This document shows positions 55,191-64,000 of a stretch of 64,000 nucleotides of DNA, piece by piece (the stretch's first letter is position 1; each line of letters opens with the position of its first letter). The position numbers were made by a program, and so were the translations under genes. The stretch comes from Selaginella tamariscina. Lineage: Eukaryota > Streptophyta > Lycopodiopsida > Selaginellales > Selaginellaceae. The notes beneath the pieces are model-generated. The model was not told the origin of the DNA. It worked only from the letters and a program-made list of their open reading frames with translations, and searched no databases. The stretch spans positions 15,001-79,000 of the forward strand of contig PUQB01000113.1 in the NCBI GenBank assembly GCA_003024785.1. The letters are read 5' to 3'.

Positions 55191-55392
55191 TGAAAGAGCA
55201 ATATATATTAAAAATGTCAGATCATTAAGCTACAAAAACCCTGCTTATATACAGGAGACCTCTGCCACGTGGCACACATGCGACACGTGGCGCTGACACA
55301 TGGCGGCCAGATCACCACCCATGTGTCACTATGCATGTGTGTATATACACATGCGTATATACGTTACATTACATAATATACAGTATCTTACA
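55191..55392 (-). repeat. 5' LTR of the Ty3-type element
   Basis: Same ends and motifs as the 3' LTR. The ABRE/G-box pair is at about 55264-55291 and the TATA at about 55245-55252 on the plus strand. In transcription order it acts as the promoter for gag. Confidence 0.95.
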
Positions 55393-55396
55393 GATG

Positions 55397-57050
55397 GTCT
55401 GAATTTAGTTAATGAATAATAATCTTTAAAAGTTAGAATATACTAATGTCTTAGGGGTTTTACCATGCAGTATGTTTAGGGTTTAGGGTTTAAATTAAAA
55501 TATGTGCCCTAGAAATTTTTAAAAAGTGTTACAGAACAGAATATTTGTAAATTAAGAATCTCAGTCATAATGTAAATGTAATTCAGATTGTAAATATTTA
55601 ATAATTAATGAGTATGTATCTTCCAAAGTTCTCTCAATGGTTAAACTTCTTTTGATGTTTTAACGCCTAAAATATAAATTATGGCGGATGTATACACGCT
55701 CCATTTCGAAATTGATAATTTAAACCTATGAACACATTCGTTATAAAGGCGTAATAAAAATTTGAAACTCATTAAATTTCATAGACTTTATTTGTGTTTT
55801 ACCTTAGTAACTATTAACAATACATGCATTATGTTATCACATAATTCATAACTTATCAATGCATATACATTTTAACTATTTCAACATGATATATTTTCCA
55901 ACATCAACTGCCCTTACCATATAAATAATCTCACTAAGTAACTGAAGTTTAATAATGGTTTATATAATAGATATCTAACATTATGAGTTTCATAGTTATC
56001 AAACACCGACCATTTCAATAACATTTCAAACTCATTGACCTTCTAATAGGGATTTCAAATGCATTTCGTGGTATTTATAATATGTTTTAATTTAAGAATT
56101 ATACATTTTTAAAAATTTATCAAAACAATACATCTATTTATGCCAAGCTTCATAACGTTTCTTAACATTATTTAACAACCTGATCGAGTTTCTTTAGGAG
56201 TTTTGGTTAGGTGAGTTTTTTTAATTTCTTTTGTTGGCTTATTAATTCTTTTCATTTCTAATTTGTGAAATATATAAATAAAATCTAGAAAACATTTGAG
56301 GTCTTTAATTTAAATTATAATTTGTGAATTAATAAAACACAATTAAAAAGCATATATTTTTATTTTTTACATTCCCATTCCGGATTAGCAAAATACGGAA
56401 CTAATAATATGTAACAAATTAGAACTTAAATATAATGTGAAACTTTATTATATTATCCGGAGACAATAACATTCTTACAAAAATCTAGATTATGATTAAA
56501 ATATTATTAATGTTTATTATTAAGGTTGAATCTCTCTTCTAATTTCAAATATATCAATAAGTGTTTTCAAAAACTAAAATATTAGTAAATCCATGATATA
56601 TTAATAAATTAGGGCAAACAATAAATTAGCTATATATATTTATGTACACATATTTGTGTGTGCATAAAAGAATATATAAACATTATTTCATAATACATAT
56701 GTAATCATATACACATTGTAAAGTAAAGCATATTTGTAATAAATTAAAATTCTAATTTTATAATTATATTAGAAAACTTTTTTATTATACACATCTATAA
56801 AAGTTTAAATTCTAGATAAATTTATACATATAAATACATACATCTATATATGTGTGCGTGTGCGTGTGTACGCACACACACATCACATATACTATTTTAT
56901 ACAATAATATATTATCAATTAGAAAGAGAGTTGAAAATGTGTTTTAAGCAAGTTAATGAAGTTTATTAAGTATGTGTTTAATAGATACAAAAACTAGCTT
57001 AGTGCTTATAATATACCAATACAACTAATGCTTATTTATTTGGTATTAGG
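55397..57050. other. AT-rich spacer with telobox
   Basis: Two and a half TTTAGGG units (GTTTAGGGTTTAGGGTTTAA) lie at about 55477-55497. Otherwise AT-rich with no exon. Confidence 0.6.
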
Positions 57051-57136
57051 ACCTGTCCTAATTCGCGTTTAATATATATAACTCGGTACTGCAATTTACA
57101 CATAATGAGCACCAAATCAACCTCAAAGGATTTGAG
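57050..57136 (+). pseudogene. Exon relic of a second serine carboxypeptidase-like gene
   Basis: The stretch just before 57136 reads HNEHQINLKGFE in frame, then GTACGTGTG. This matches the end of exon 5 of the intact gene ([16 protein letters not shown] followed by GTACGTGTG), donor included, and is followed by the same (GT)n(GA)n tract. No following exon is found, and upstream exons are absent. It is a single fossil exon, about 8.3 kb downstream of the intact exon on the other side of the retrotransposon. Confidence 0.75.
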
Positions 57137-57140
57137 GTAC

Positions 57141-57195
<55 letters not shown>
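57137..57195 (+). repeat. (GT)n(GA)n tract at relic donor site
   Basis: GTACGTGTGTG begins directly at the former donor; about 26 bp of GT and then about 28 bp of GA follow. Confidence 0.95.
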
Positions 57196-57197
<2 letters not shown>

Positions 57198-58532
57198 GAG
57201 GGATTCATGCATGACTGTATATGTATATATGTATATACGTAGCATTTTTATGTTAAGGTAACTATGGTGTGTGCGCGTGTGTTTTGCAGAGTTTAATCGC
57301 GTATAAAGAACGATACTCTTTTGTTAGCACATGAAATGGTTTTATTATTTAATTCAAATTTCATAATAATATGGAAAATTTATCATTATCAACAAATAAG
57401 CTTTACTGTAAATTAAAAAAAATATATGAAGAAATAATCTAATAAAAATCTGTTCGTTGGCCGACAAGTTTGTTGTACCATTTTGGTGATTATATAAAAG
57501 CTAAAATGTCTTATTTAAATATAAAATAATCGTACATACTTGTTAATGATGCTGGTTTTGTGGTACAGTCAGCTTTTTTTAACTGGAAAATTAGTCCTTT
57601 TTACAGTCAATGGTCAAGAAAAATGGCTAGTTAAAAGAATGTGGGCAATTAATGTCTATAAACAAACTCCAATACACACAGTTTACAATACACACACATA
57701 CACAGTTTACAAAACACACACACATACACAGTATACAACACACACACATACACAGTTTACGAGAAATAAATGGCACACATACACACTAGAGTAGCTGTTA
57801 AATGATGCATTAAAAAATAGCAACTGCCTATTCAATCTGAGCAGATCACAAAGAGAGAAATGATGAGTTTAGTGTATAGAGTTTAAAGGCATTAAATGCT
57901 ATATAACCTGTGGCTAAACTGCCTATTATTAGCTTATTATTATTATTATCTCTTTTCTTAATCATTTCACGATCAAACTTGTTTCTACGGGGATTGCGAC
58001 CGCCTTGTTTTTGACCATTTTATATACTTAATTCAAAAGTTTAACTTAATTAATCAATTAATTAGCTTAATTGAAGTTTTTTCACGTAGATATGGTAATC
58101 TTTCACGTGATCCAGATAGTTTTATACACATCATTTCATTTCTACTTGAAGATTCTCAGTATCATTGTGTCTATACACACCCCACACATACATACACACA
58201 AGTTGTACGTATCATTTCCTTCTCATTATACTAACGTTAATGTAATATATCAACTTCTATACTGCACTGTGTATCATTTGAATATCAACATACAAAGTGA
58301 GTCACTTGTATTCCTATCATTGTGTCCTTCAGTCAGATGCTACGCTGGCACACGCAGTTACCTGTTGCGTATGTGCGTGTGAAAACGTCTGTTGCAGTAT
58401 CTGGTGTATATCTCATTCTGCAGCACGCCATTGCAGAAGATATGACGTGCGTGCGTGCGTGCGTGCGTGTGTGAGAGAGAGAATTCTTTGATTCACAGAC
58501 ACATTATCAAAAGTCTTTCTTTCCTTAATATA
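57196..58532. other. Spacer downstream of the GATA gene
   Basis: A CACAGTTTACA..CACACATA unit of about 24 bp is repeated four to five times at about 57675-57780. A GCGT run followed by GAGAGA lies at 58447-58485. Frames are low complexity. No supported gene. Confidence 0.6.
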
Positions 58533-60206
58533 TTACGACAAGGACATTCTAAGAAAATTGCCTTGCTCATCCTTGTTCTGGTGGGAGTTAACAGGCTCAG
58601 CAACAGGGAGAGACCTTATAACTTCAGCATCTAGAACAAGAGGAGCAGCAGCAGACGGTCTCATATGTTGCCAAGTTATGCAGCTACCGATGGCGTTGCT
58701 GCTCGAAGGGGAAGGAGATGATTCAACTGCATATGGAATAGAGGATTCCACCCTGCATCTCTTATCTTGCTCACTCCCAGATGCTTGAAAACCCCATGAG
58801 TTGCTCGGATAAGCTCCCACAGGGCTTCGCCTTCCCACTTTCTTGAAGCGTATCCCGCACGCATTGCAGAGCGACTGTAACATTCAATTAGCTTACATCT
58901 CCATCTCTCTCTCTCGATGGTTTACGACATATCATATACCATACTGCAATTAAACTGCTATATAGAGCTTATAAACGTTATAACACACACACACACACAC
59001 AACAATGCATATAATCTTGCATACAACCACATTACAGAATGTAAAAATCTCATATCCTAAAAGGTAATCTCTCTATCTCTCGCTCTCTCTCACACACACA
59101 TGCAGACGCATTAAACACACCTTACCTTGGGACCAAGAGGACCGTTTCTCCATAGCGGAGTAGAGTTAGTACCACAGTGAGCACAGATCCTAGGAACATT
59201 CCTGGGATCATTCTGTGAAGATTCTCGGAATCTAGATCGAGGTTCAGTAGAATATTCCAAGAAACCAAACTTGTTGAGTTCCTGAGGGAAGCTCTGCTGC
59301 TGTCTAGAGTACAAAGTTGAATCCATCCTGTTGAACCTGGGGAGACCGGGTTGCTCGCTTGTTGGATAACCACGTAAACTTGTGTTCATTTTTTGCCATT
59401 GTGTCTGCTAAAACGAAAACATGTCAGTTCATTGAAAAACATTTTATACATAATAATATTAATACATATATTTGGTTCATGAGTACCGACAAGGGAACAT
59501 TAACATTGTGCATCAAAGTTCATGAATACCTTAAACTATTAGAAAGAATCCTCATATGGATCCTACATATTATAAACAAGCTAACAATACTATAAACTAA
59601 TAAAAATTATATATAGAAGCTCTCAACATTATATACATTAGATATAGAAGCTCTCAAAGTTGTAAACTATTGTAATGAAATCTACGTAATCTCTCGCCAT
59701 CATAAATACTATAAACTAATAAAATAGAAGCTCTAAAACTGTAAAACAAGAAATCCTGAAAACTGCAGAAAAAACTTCATCTAAACTATCACAGATGCAA
59801 AGAAACAACAGGATAGAAGACAAGGAGACAAGAATGTTCCTGCATAGGAGACAAGAATGTTGATGCAGAAGAGACAAAGAATGTTTTACCTGCAAGTAGT
59901 AGTCTGAAGAAGGAAGATCGATGCGGCTTCCAGATACAGGCGATCCGGCTCTTGAGAGCCTGCTGGGCGCCTCATGGAGTGCATCTGCAGAAGAGGAAGG
60001 AGATCTCCTGGTGGAGGCATTCCCAAAGAGAGCGTGCAGTCGACAAGGAAGCAGGAGTCACTAAAAGGAGAACTCGGGCATGAGGACGAGGAAACAGCGG
60101 TCTTCTTGGGGGAGCTCGTACAGGAATTCGGCCAAGAGCGATCATATGAACCGGAGTTGAATTCCGATGACAGACACAGACTTGTACTTGGGGAAGATGG
60201 CTCCAT
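58533..60206 (-). CDS. GATA transcription factor, class B (HAN-like)
   Basis: Three exons: 59890-60206, 59126-59404, 58533-58874; about 312 residues. Near the N-terminus is VDCTLSLG, the conserved start of the HAN motif. The zinc finger CAHCGTNSTPLWRNGPLGPK / SLCNACGIRFKK (C-x2-C-x18-C-x2-C) is split by intron 2 between PK and SL. The basic tail KVGRRSP follows. Class B GATA factors bind WGATAR DNA; HAN-like members control meristem and organ boundaries in angiosperms. The start ATG is the first that gives MEPSSP; upstream there are three small ORFs. Odd: one base appears to be missing near 60020 in exon 1, just after LSLG; with it the frame reads RRSPSSSADALHEAPSR into exon 2 with correct phase. 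Intron 2 begins GTAAGGTGTG and contains (GT)n(GA)n in sense orientation. Confidence 0.88.
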
Positions 60207-60216
60207 TGATCTCCTC

Positions 60217-60260
60217 CTATTGAGATTGCTCGCCTTCACATTGTTTCATACAGCATTCAT
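60217..60260 (-). promoter_or_regulatory. Three upstream ORFs in the GATA 5' leader
   Basis: On the minus strand, ATG at 60260 opens a 4-codon ORF (stop at 60246). ATG at 60249 opens a 10-codon ORF ending at 60217. ATG at 60241 is followed directly by TGA. All precede the main ATG at 60206. They may lower translation if the mRNA starts upstream of 60260. Confidence 0.5.
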
Positions 60261-60782
60261 GGGGATTGAGAAAGACCAAGAGAGACACCGGAAAGAAAAT
60301 TCACATTCAGAATGGGAAAGCGACGGAGGGGGTGTTCCGAGGCCTCCAATCACGGAGAAATCCGTCGAGACGGCGACAAACAAACTGATATTATGTGTTG
60401 TTGTGTGATCAGATCAGACAAGAAATACAAGTGTGAGGGAGAAACCCACATAAGTGGCGCACAGAAACGCAGAAACGAGAGCAACCCACAACGAAAAGGA
60501 CTTGTTTATGAGTGCCCATCAAGTTAAAAACATCAAAACAAGGAGAAATGATGAAGAAATAGCTAGTTTTAATTCTTTTCTTTTCTTTTTTTTTTTAAAT
60601 TATATATATGTAATGTAGTGTTCTGGAGGCTGTCCGTTCCGTCAAAGGAGGACTATAGCACGGTGGCTATAGATATTGCCATAAAGAAACAAACAGAATT
60701 TTCTTTCACAGAAATGGCAGGAATTATTAATTAAATACACATATATACACATACACATGTGTATATATATATAGTGTGTGTG

Positions 60783-60910
60783 TGTGTTTCGGAAGCTGGC
60801 TGGACATGGCCAGGCAGGAAAGCACGGGATGGATCCGAAAACGTCAAAAGCTCCAATGAATGCCGGTGCCAGACTAGGCACATGCATTGGGATTGCCTTG
60901 TGAACGACCA
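60783..60910 (+). other. Isolated exon-like GC-richer stretch, unknown
   Basis: About 120 bp of non-repetitive, balanced sequence stands in AT-rich DNA right after a (GT)n run. The plus frame reads KHGMDPKTSKAPMNAGARLG and stops at 60903; the minus strand also has an open frame. No family is recognised. It could be a fossil exon or part of the GATA promoter. Confidence 0.25.
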
Positions 60911-62031
60911 AGAACAATGCTTAAGTTAATTAAACCTTAAACCCTAAACCCTTAAGGTTTTACATGGCGTGTGTATGCATACAATTTAAAAATGTGTATG
61001 TGCATCTACACAATCATATGTATAACCAGAGATATATGTGTTAAATATGTCTGTGGGTGATCTCTCATTTGAGTGTGTATTGAAGAGATGTTATATATTA
61101 TATATACACATACGGATTAGTACATACTATGTTACTCATTTTTTACTAATTTATATCTCTATGAACGGATATTATTGTATAGGGAATAGGCTTTTATTTA
61201 TTCAAATGCCCTATGAAAAATAATAATAAAATGTACTTTTATTCATTACAACTTACAAACTCATAACTTAATAGCATTAACCAATAGGTAACTCTTTACG
61301 TTCTCAGTTTAATAATGTATTTTTAATTATTTAATTTTTTAATAAAATTACAATATGTGAGAGCTCGTGGATCTTACAAATATAATTTTATAATAAGAAA
61401 ACTCCTAAACCAAATATAAATTATTAAATTTTAAAATTTATAATAAATTGGTGGATAAACATAATAATAAAGTATTAAAAGATTATTAATCTATAAAATA
61501 TAACATATTAAAATGTCCATTGTATATGAATTAAAGTTTGGTGCATGTGTTATATATAGTCAGAAGCGTACATATGTATATTTAACTTCACACACACACA
61601 CACACCATATAAGCTATGACTTTATATATATTGTTTAACATTATATATATATAACCTTGTCTATGCGGATCTTTGTCAAAGTCCTTTTCTGATATACGAT
61701 CAGATATGAGATGCTTCACTCTATCCAGCTAGATACCTTCTTTTTTATATACATTCATTATATGTGTGTGTACACACACAACACATACACCTATGCACAC
61801 ACACACACATACATATATATAATATATAAACATGTGTAAGTTAAGTATATATTGTTTGTATGCAAGTTGTTGCATGGTTCCATGGTGGCAGCAACCAGCA
61901 AAAGGAGTCCGTATGAGCAGAGTTTTGTTTTGATTATTCTATGCATCGGTACTATGGTGCATATCTATATAGCTATCTATTCACACATCCCATCTATTCC
62001 TTTATTCAACTTGCCAAATCTATCTTGTACT

Positions 62032-62035
<4 letters not shown>

Positions 62036-62090
<55 letters not shown>
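62036..62090. repeat. (TA)n microsatellite
   Basis: A pure TA dinucleotide run of about 55 bp, self-complementary. Confidence 0.95.
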
Positions 62091-62095
<5 letters not shown>

Positions 62096-62560
62096 TTAAC
62101 ATATTAATATAAAATAATACCTCTAATAAAATATAAGATATATATGTGGTACTACTATCAAATTAGTTAAAACATTGGTGTTTAACTATCTAAATAGTTA
62201 GCTAAAACATCTAGTAATTAGTTAAGAACCTATATAATAAATAATGATTACTTACATCAATATTTTTTATTAGATTATTTATGCACACACAATATCTTTA
62301 TACTTTTGATTACAGTACACAGGTAGATATATATACAATTGGTATATATTAATATAATAAATTATAAATATTTGGAATATAAAATAAGATATGTACTATA
62401 CCTGCTAACAGAGTGGTGGCTTGTTGGATGATGTGCTCATTCAATCAATCAAACTGGGAACATACACTGCATATTTAAAAAGTGTTAAAAAACCATTAAA
62501 CAACTGAAAACTTTCAGTGGATTTTTTAAAGTAGTGGACAATGTATATATACATAAAATA

Positions 62561-62565
<5 letters not shown>

Positions 62566-62626
<61 letters not shown>

Positions 62627-62642
62627 TATATATATATATATT
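62566..62642. repeat. (TA)n microsatellite
   Basis: TA dinucleotides of about 75 bp with one interruption (AAG), next to the GC-richer block. Confidence 0.95.
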
Positions 62643-64000
62643 TTATGCGTATTAAAGGAAGAGATCGAGAAGGGAGGTCTTTAAGATGCTCTGTGTGGAC
62701 TGGTGGCGGCGGAGAAAGAGAGTGTACCATCTGTCCAAGCTTCATGATCGTTTGATCTTCACATCCAACGGACAGGATTAGCTAGAACTAGGAGCCGTCA
62801 GATGTTAACCGGAAAATGTCAGGTTAAAATCGATCGGACAGTACCGTTTCAACGGGGAAGATCGGATCGAACGGCAGGGGTGCTGATGTACATCTGAGCC
62901 GTCAGATGCTGCCATAGGAGGACTCTAGCGGTGGAAGAGTCACGCGATTCTGGCACGTGTCGAGGTTGACGGCTGGCTCGTGTGTAACTTGGTCAACGTT
63001 TCTGGGTCAATTCCTCGGCATTCCCCGCTAAACACAGTTCCAGAAGAATTCTTAGTGAATAATTAATCTTAATTACGGGTACATATACATAAATATATCC
63101 TACCGTATATACAATTATATATCATATTATGTGGTGTACATGTAGTTATATATGTCATATACATACACGACCGTATAGCAGGTGAAATAACCATAACGAT
63201 GATTTATGTATATACACCCATATAAGCAGGTAGATATAAGTATATAACGTAACGTGTGTGTATAACGTAAGACCGTCGAGTTTTACATTAATGAATGGAC
63301 TAGATGGCTTGAAAGCATCAGTATATACGTGCCATGTGTCACATAATCAGCTTACTTTTTTGCAGAGTTTAAAATAAGAATATGTTAAATCAAAATGTTT
63401 AATACGTTTAAATTTAAAATATGTATATTAATATTAAATATTACGCAGCCTTGACTGACTCAAGAAACTGAGAGTATATACTATTTTATTTTATTTTCGT
63501 TTGGAAAATAGGGAGAAAGACTTATTTATATAACATTCACAAACTTTAATATATTAAAATAGTTTACCTTTATTTAAAATGTGCACCTGCATTTGCACAT
63601 GATCCATAATAATACTCGGTTACAAACTCCAGGGCATTTACCTCCTGTGACAGAAACACAAAATATTAATAATGCTAGTTATAACGTTAGTAATGTTTAC
63701 TTACAAATCTTACCTTCTTCATCTCATATTTCATCAAGCCCATCCTCAAAGGGATCGATTTCAGGATAATCTCCCACCTACAAAAATCCCTCCTATAATT
63801 CCAAAGTACGCGCGAACACACCAGAGCATATACATATCAATGCATATCCATACACAAATATTCGCACATGTATACACATTTACGTCTATATACATAGATG
63901 CATTTTATATATTTATGTCTGTGTATAGATGTGTGTGCATATATACCCACACATGTGCACCTTGATTTTATCTGGTCGAAGCATAAGACCATGACCCTCC

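Larger units (their letters stand above)
50494..55392 (-). mobile_element. Ty3-type LTR retrotransposon, nearly complete, 4.9 kb
   Basis: The element has two LTRs (205 and 202 bp), gag, protease, reverse transcriptase, RNase H and integrase in the Ty3 order, all on the minus strand. The target duplication is GATG (50490-50493 and 55393-55396). A polypurine tract adjoins the 3' LTR (50699-50715). LTRs differ by three single-base indels and one substitution, so insertion is recent. The frames are interrupted by several indels. Small size and short LTRs resemble the Reina-like group of plant Ty3 elements; that placement is an inference. It sits 128 bp past the carboxypeptidase stop, antisense to that gene. 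Confidence 0.92.
60917..64000. other. Upstream spacer of the GATA gene, SSR-rich
   Basis: Two long TA runs (62036-62090 and 62566-62625). A GC-richer block of about 62690-63040 repeats GAGCCGTCAGATG twice (62796 and 62898) and has TTGAC/GGTCAA W-box-like motifs, so it looks like promoter or transposon-end DNA; no gene beside it is recognised. A telobox-like AAACCCTAAACCC lies at about 60940. A 62-codon frame at 63581-63769 has no known family. Confidence 0.5.

Noticed and set aside
63581-63769. 62-codon plus-strand frame near the window end
   Set aside because: Ser/Pro-rich but no family, no clear splice sites; cannot be supported as an exon.

Overview
The window is nuclear DNA of a land plant. 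The evidence is spliceosomal GT-AG introns, a HAN-like class B GATA factor, an oleosin pair, an Ec-type (type 4) metallothionein, a plant Kid/KIN-10-type kinesin, a Ty3-type LTR retrotransposon and TTTAGGG-like teloboxes. The DNA is AT-rich and full of microsatellites. Introns are mostly short (about 50 to 500 bp) and many carry microsatellites. The exact lineage cannot be fixed from the sequence alone.

Layout. 1-14 kb: gene-free AT-rich DNA made of old repeats: a foldback element, a diverged 2.6/1.9-kb direct duplication (1130-3790 and 9780-11660) and two relics of the 3' end of a kinesin gene. 14.0-14.2 kb: one small secreted six-cysteine (knottin-pattern) peptide gene on the minus strand. 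15.6-20.5 kb: a degenerate short-unit repeat, then a foldback element of about 4.2 kb with arms of about 1 kb. 22.2-26.7 kb: a complete 15-exon kinesin (minus). It is head-to-head with a type 4 metallothionein (27.2-27.7 kb), and the shared spacer holds a perfect G-box/ABRE palindrome. 29.2-29.6 kb: a second metallothionein. 30.3-31.8 kb: PIG-C/GPI2. 32.5-41.5 kb: a tandem duplication with a broken oleosin copy, an intact glutathionyl-hydroquinone reductase and a second oleosin copy whose reading frame is open. 47.7-50.4 kb: a 10-exon serine carboxypeptidase-like gene. 50.5-55.4 kb: a young Ty3-type LTR retrotransposon with matching LTRs and a 4-bp target duplication, about 130 bp past the carboxypeptidase stop. 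57.1 kb: a relic of a second carboxypeptidase copy. 58.5-60.2 kb: a 3-exon GATA factor (minus) with upstream ORFs. The rest to 64 kb is SSR-rich spacer.

How parts relate. Both metallothioneins and both oleosin copies have a CACGTG G-box upstream, the core of ABA/desiccation elements, which suggests a small group of seed- or stress-expressed genes. The LTRs also carry two such elements upstream of a TATA box. The oleosin pair has decayed in a complementary way: the copy with a TATA box has a broken frame, and the copy with an open frame has lost its TATA box in a 12-bp deletion.

Two window-wide observations matter most. First, many introns begin with a (GT)n run directly at the 5' splice site, often followed by (GA)n in sense orientation. 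Second, several otherwise perfect genes carry isolated single-base indels (kinesin, PIG-C, GATA, carboxypeptidase). This points to either residual assembly error or very recent decay, so a genuinely dead gene should not be called from these alone.
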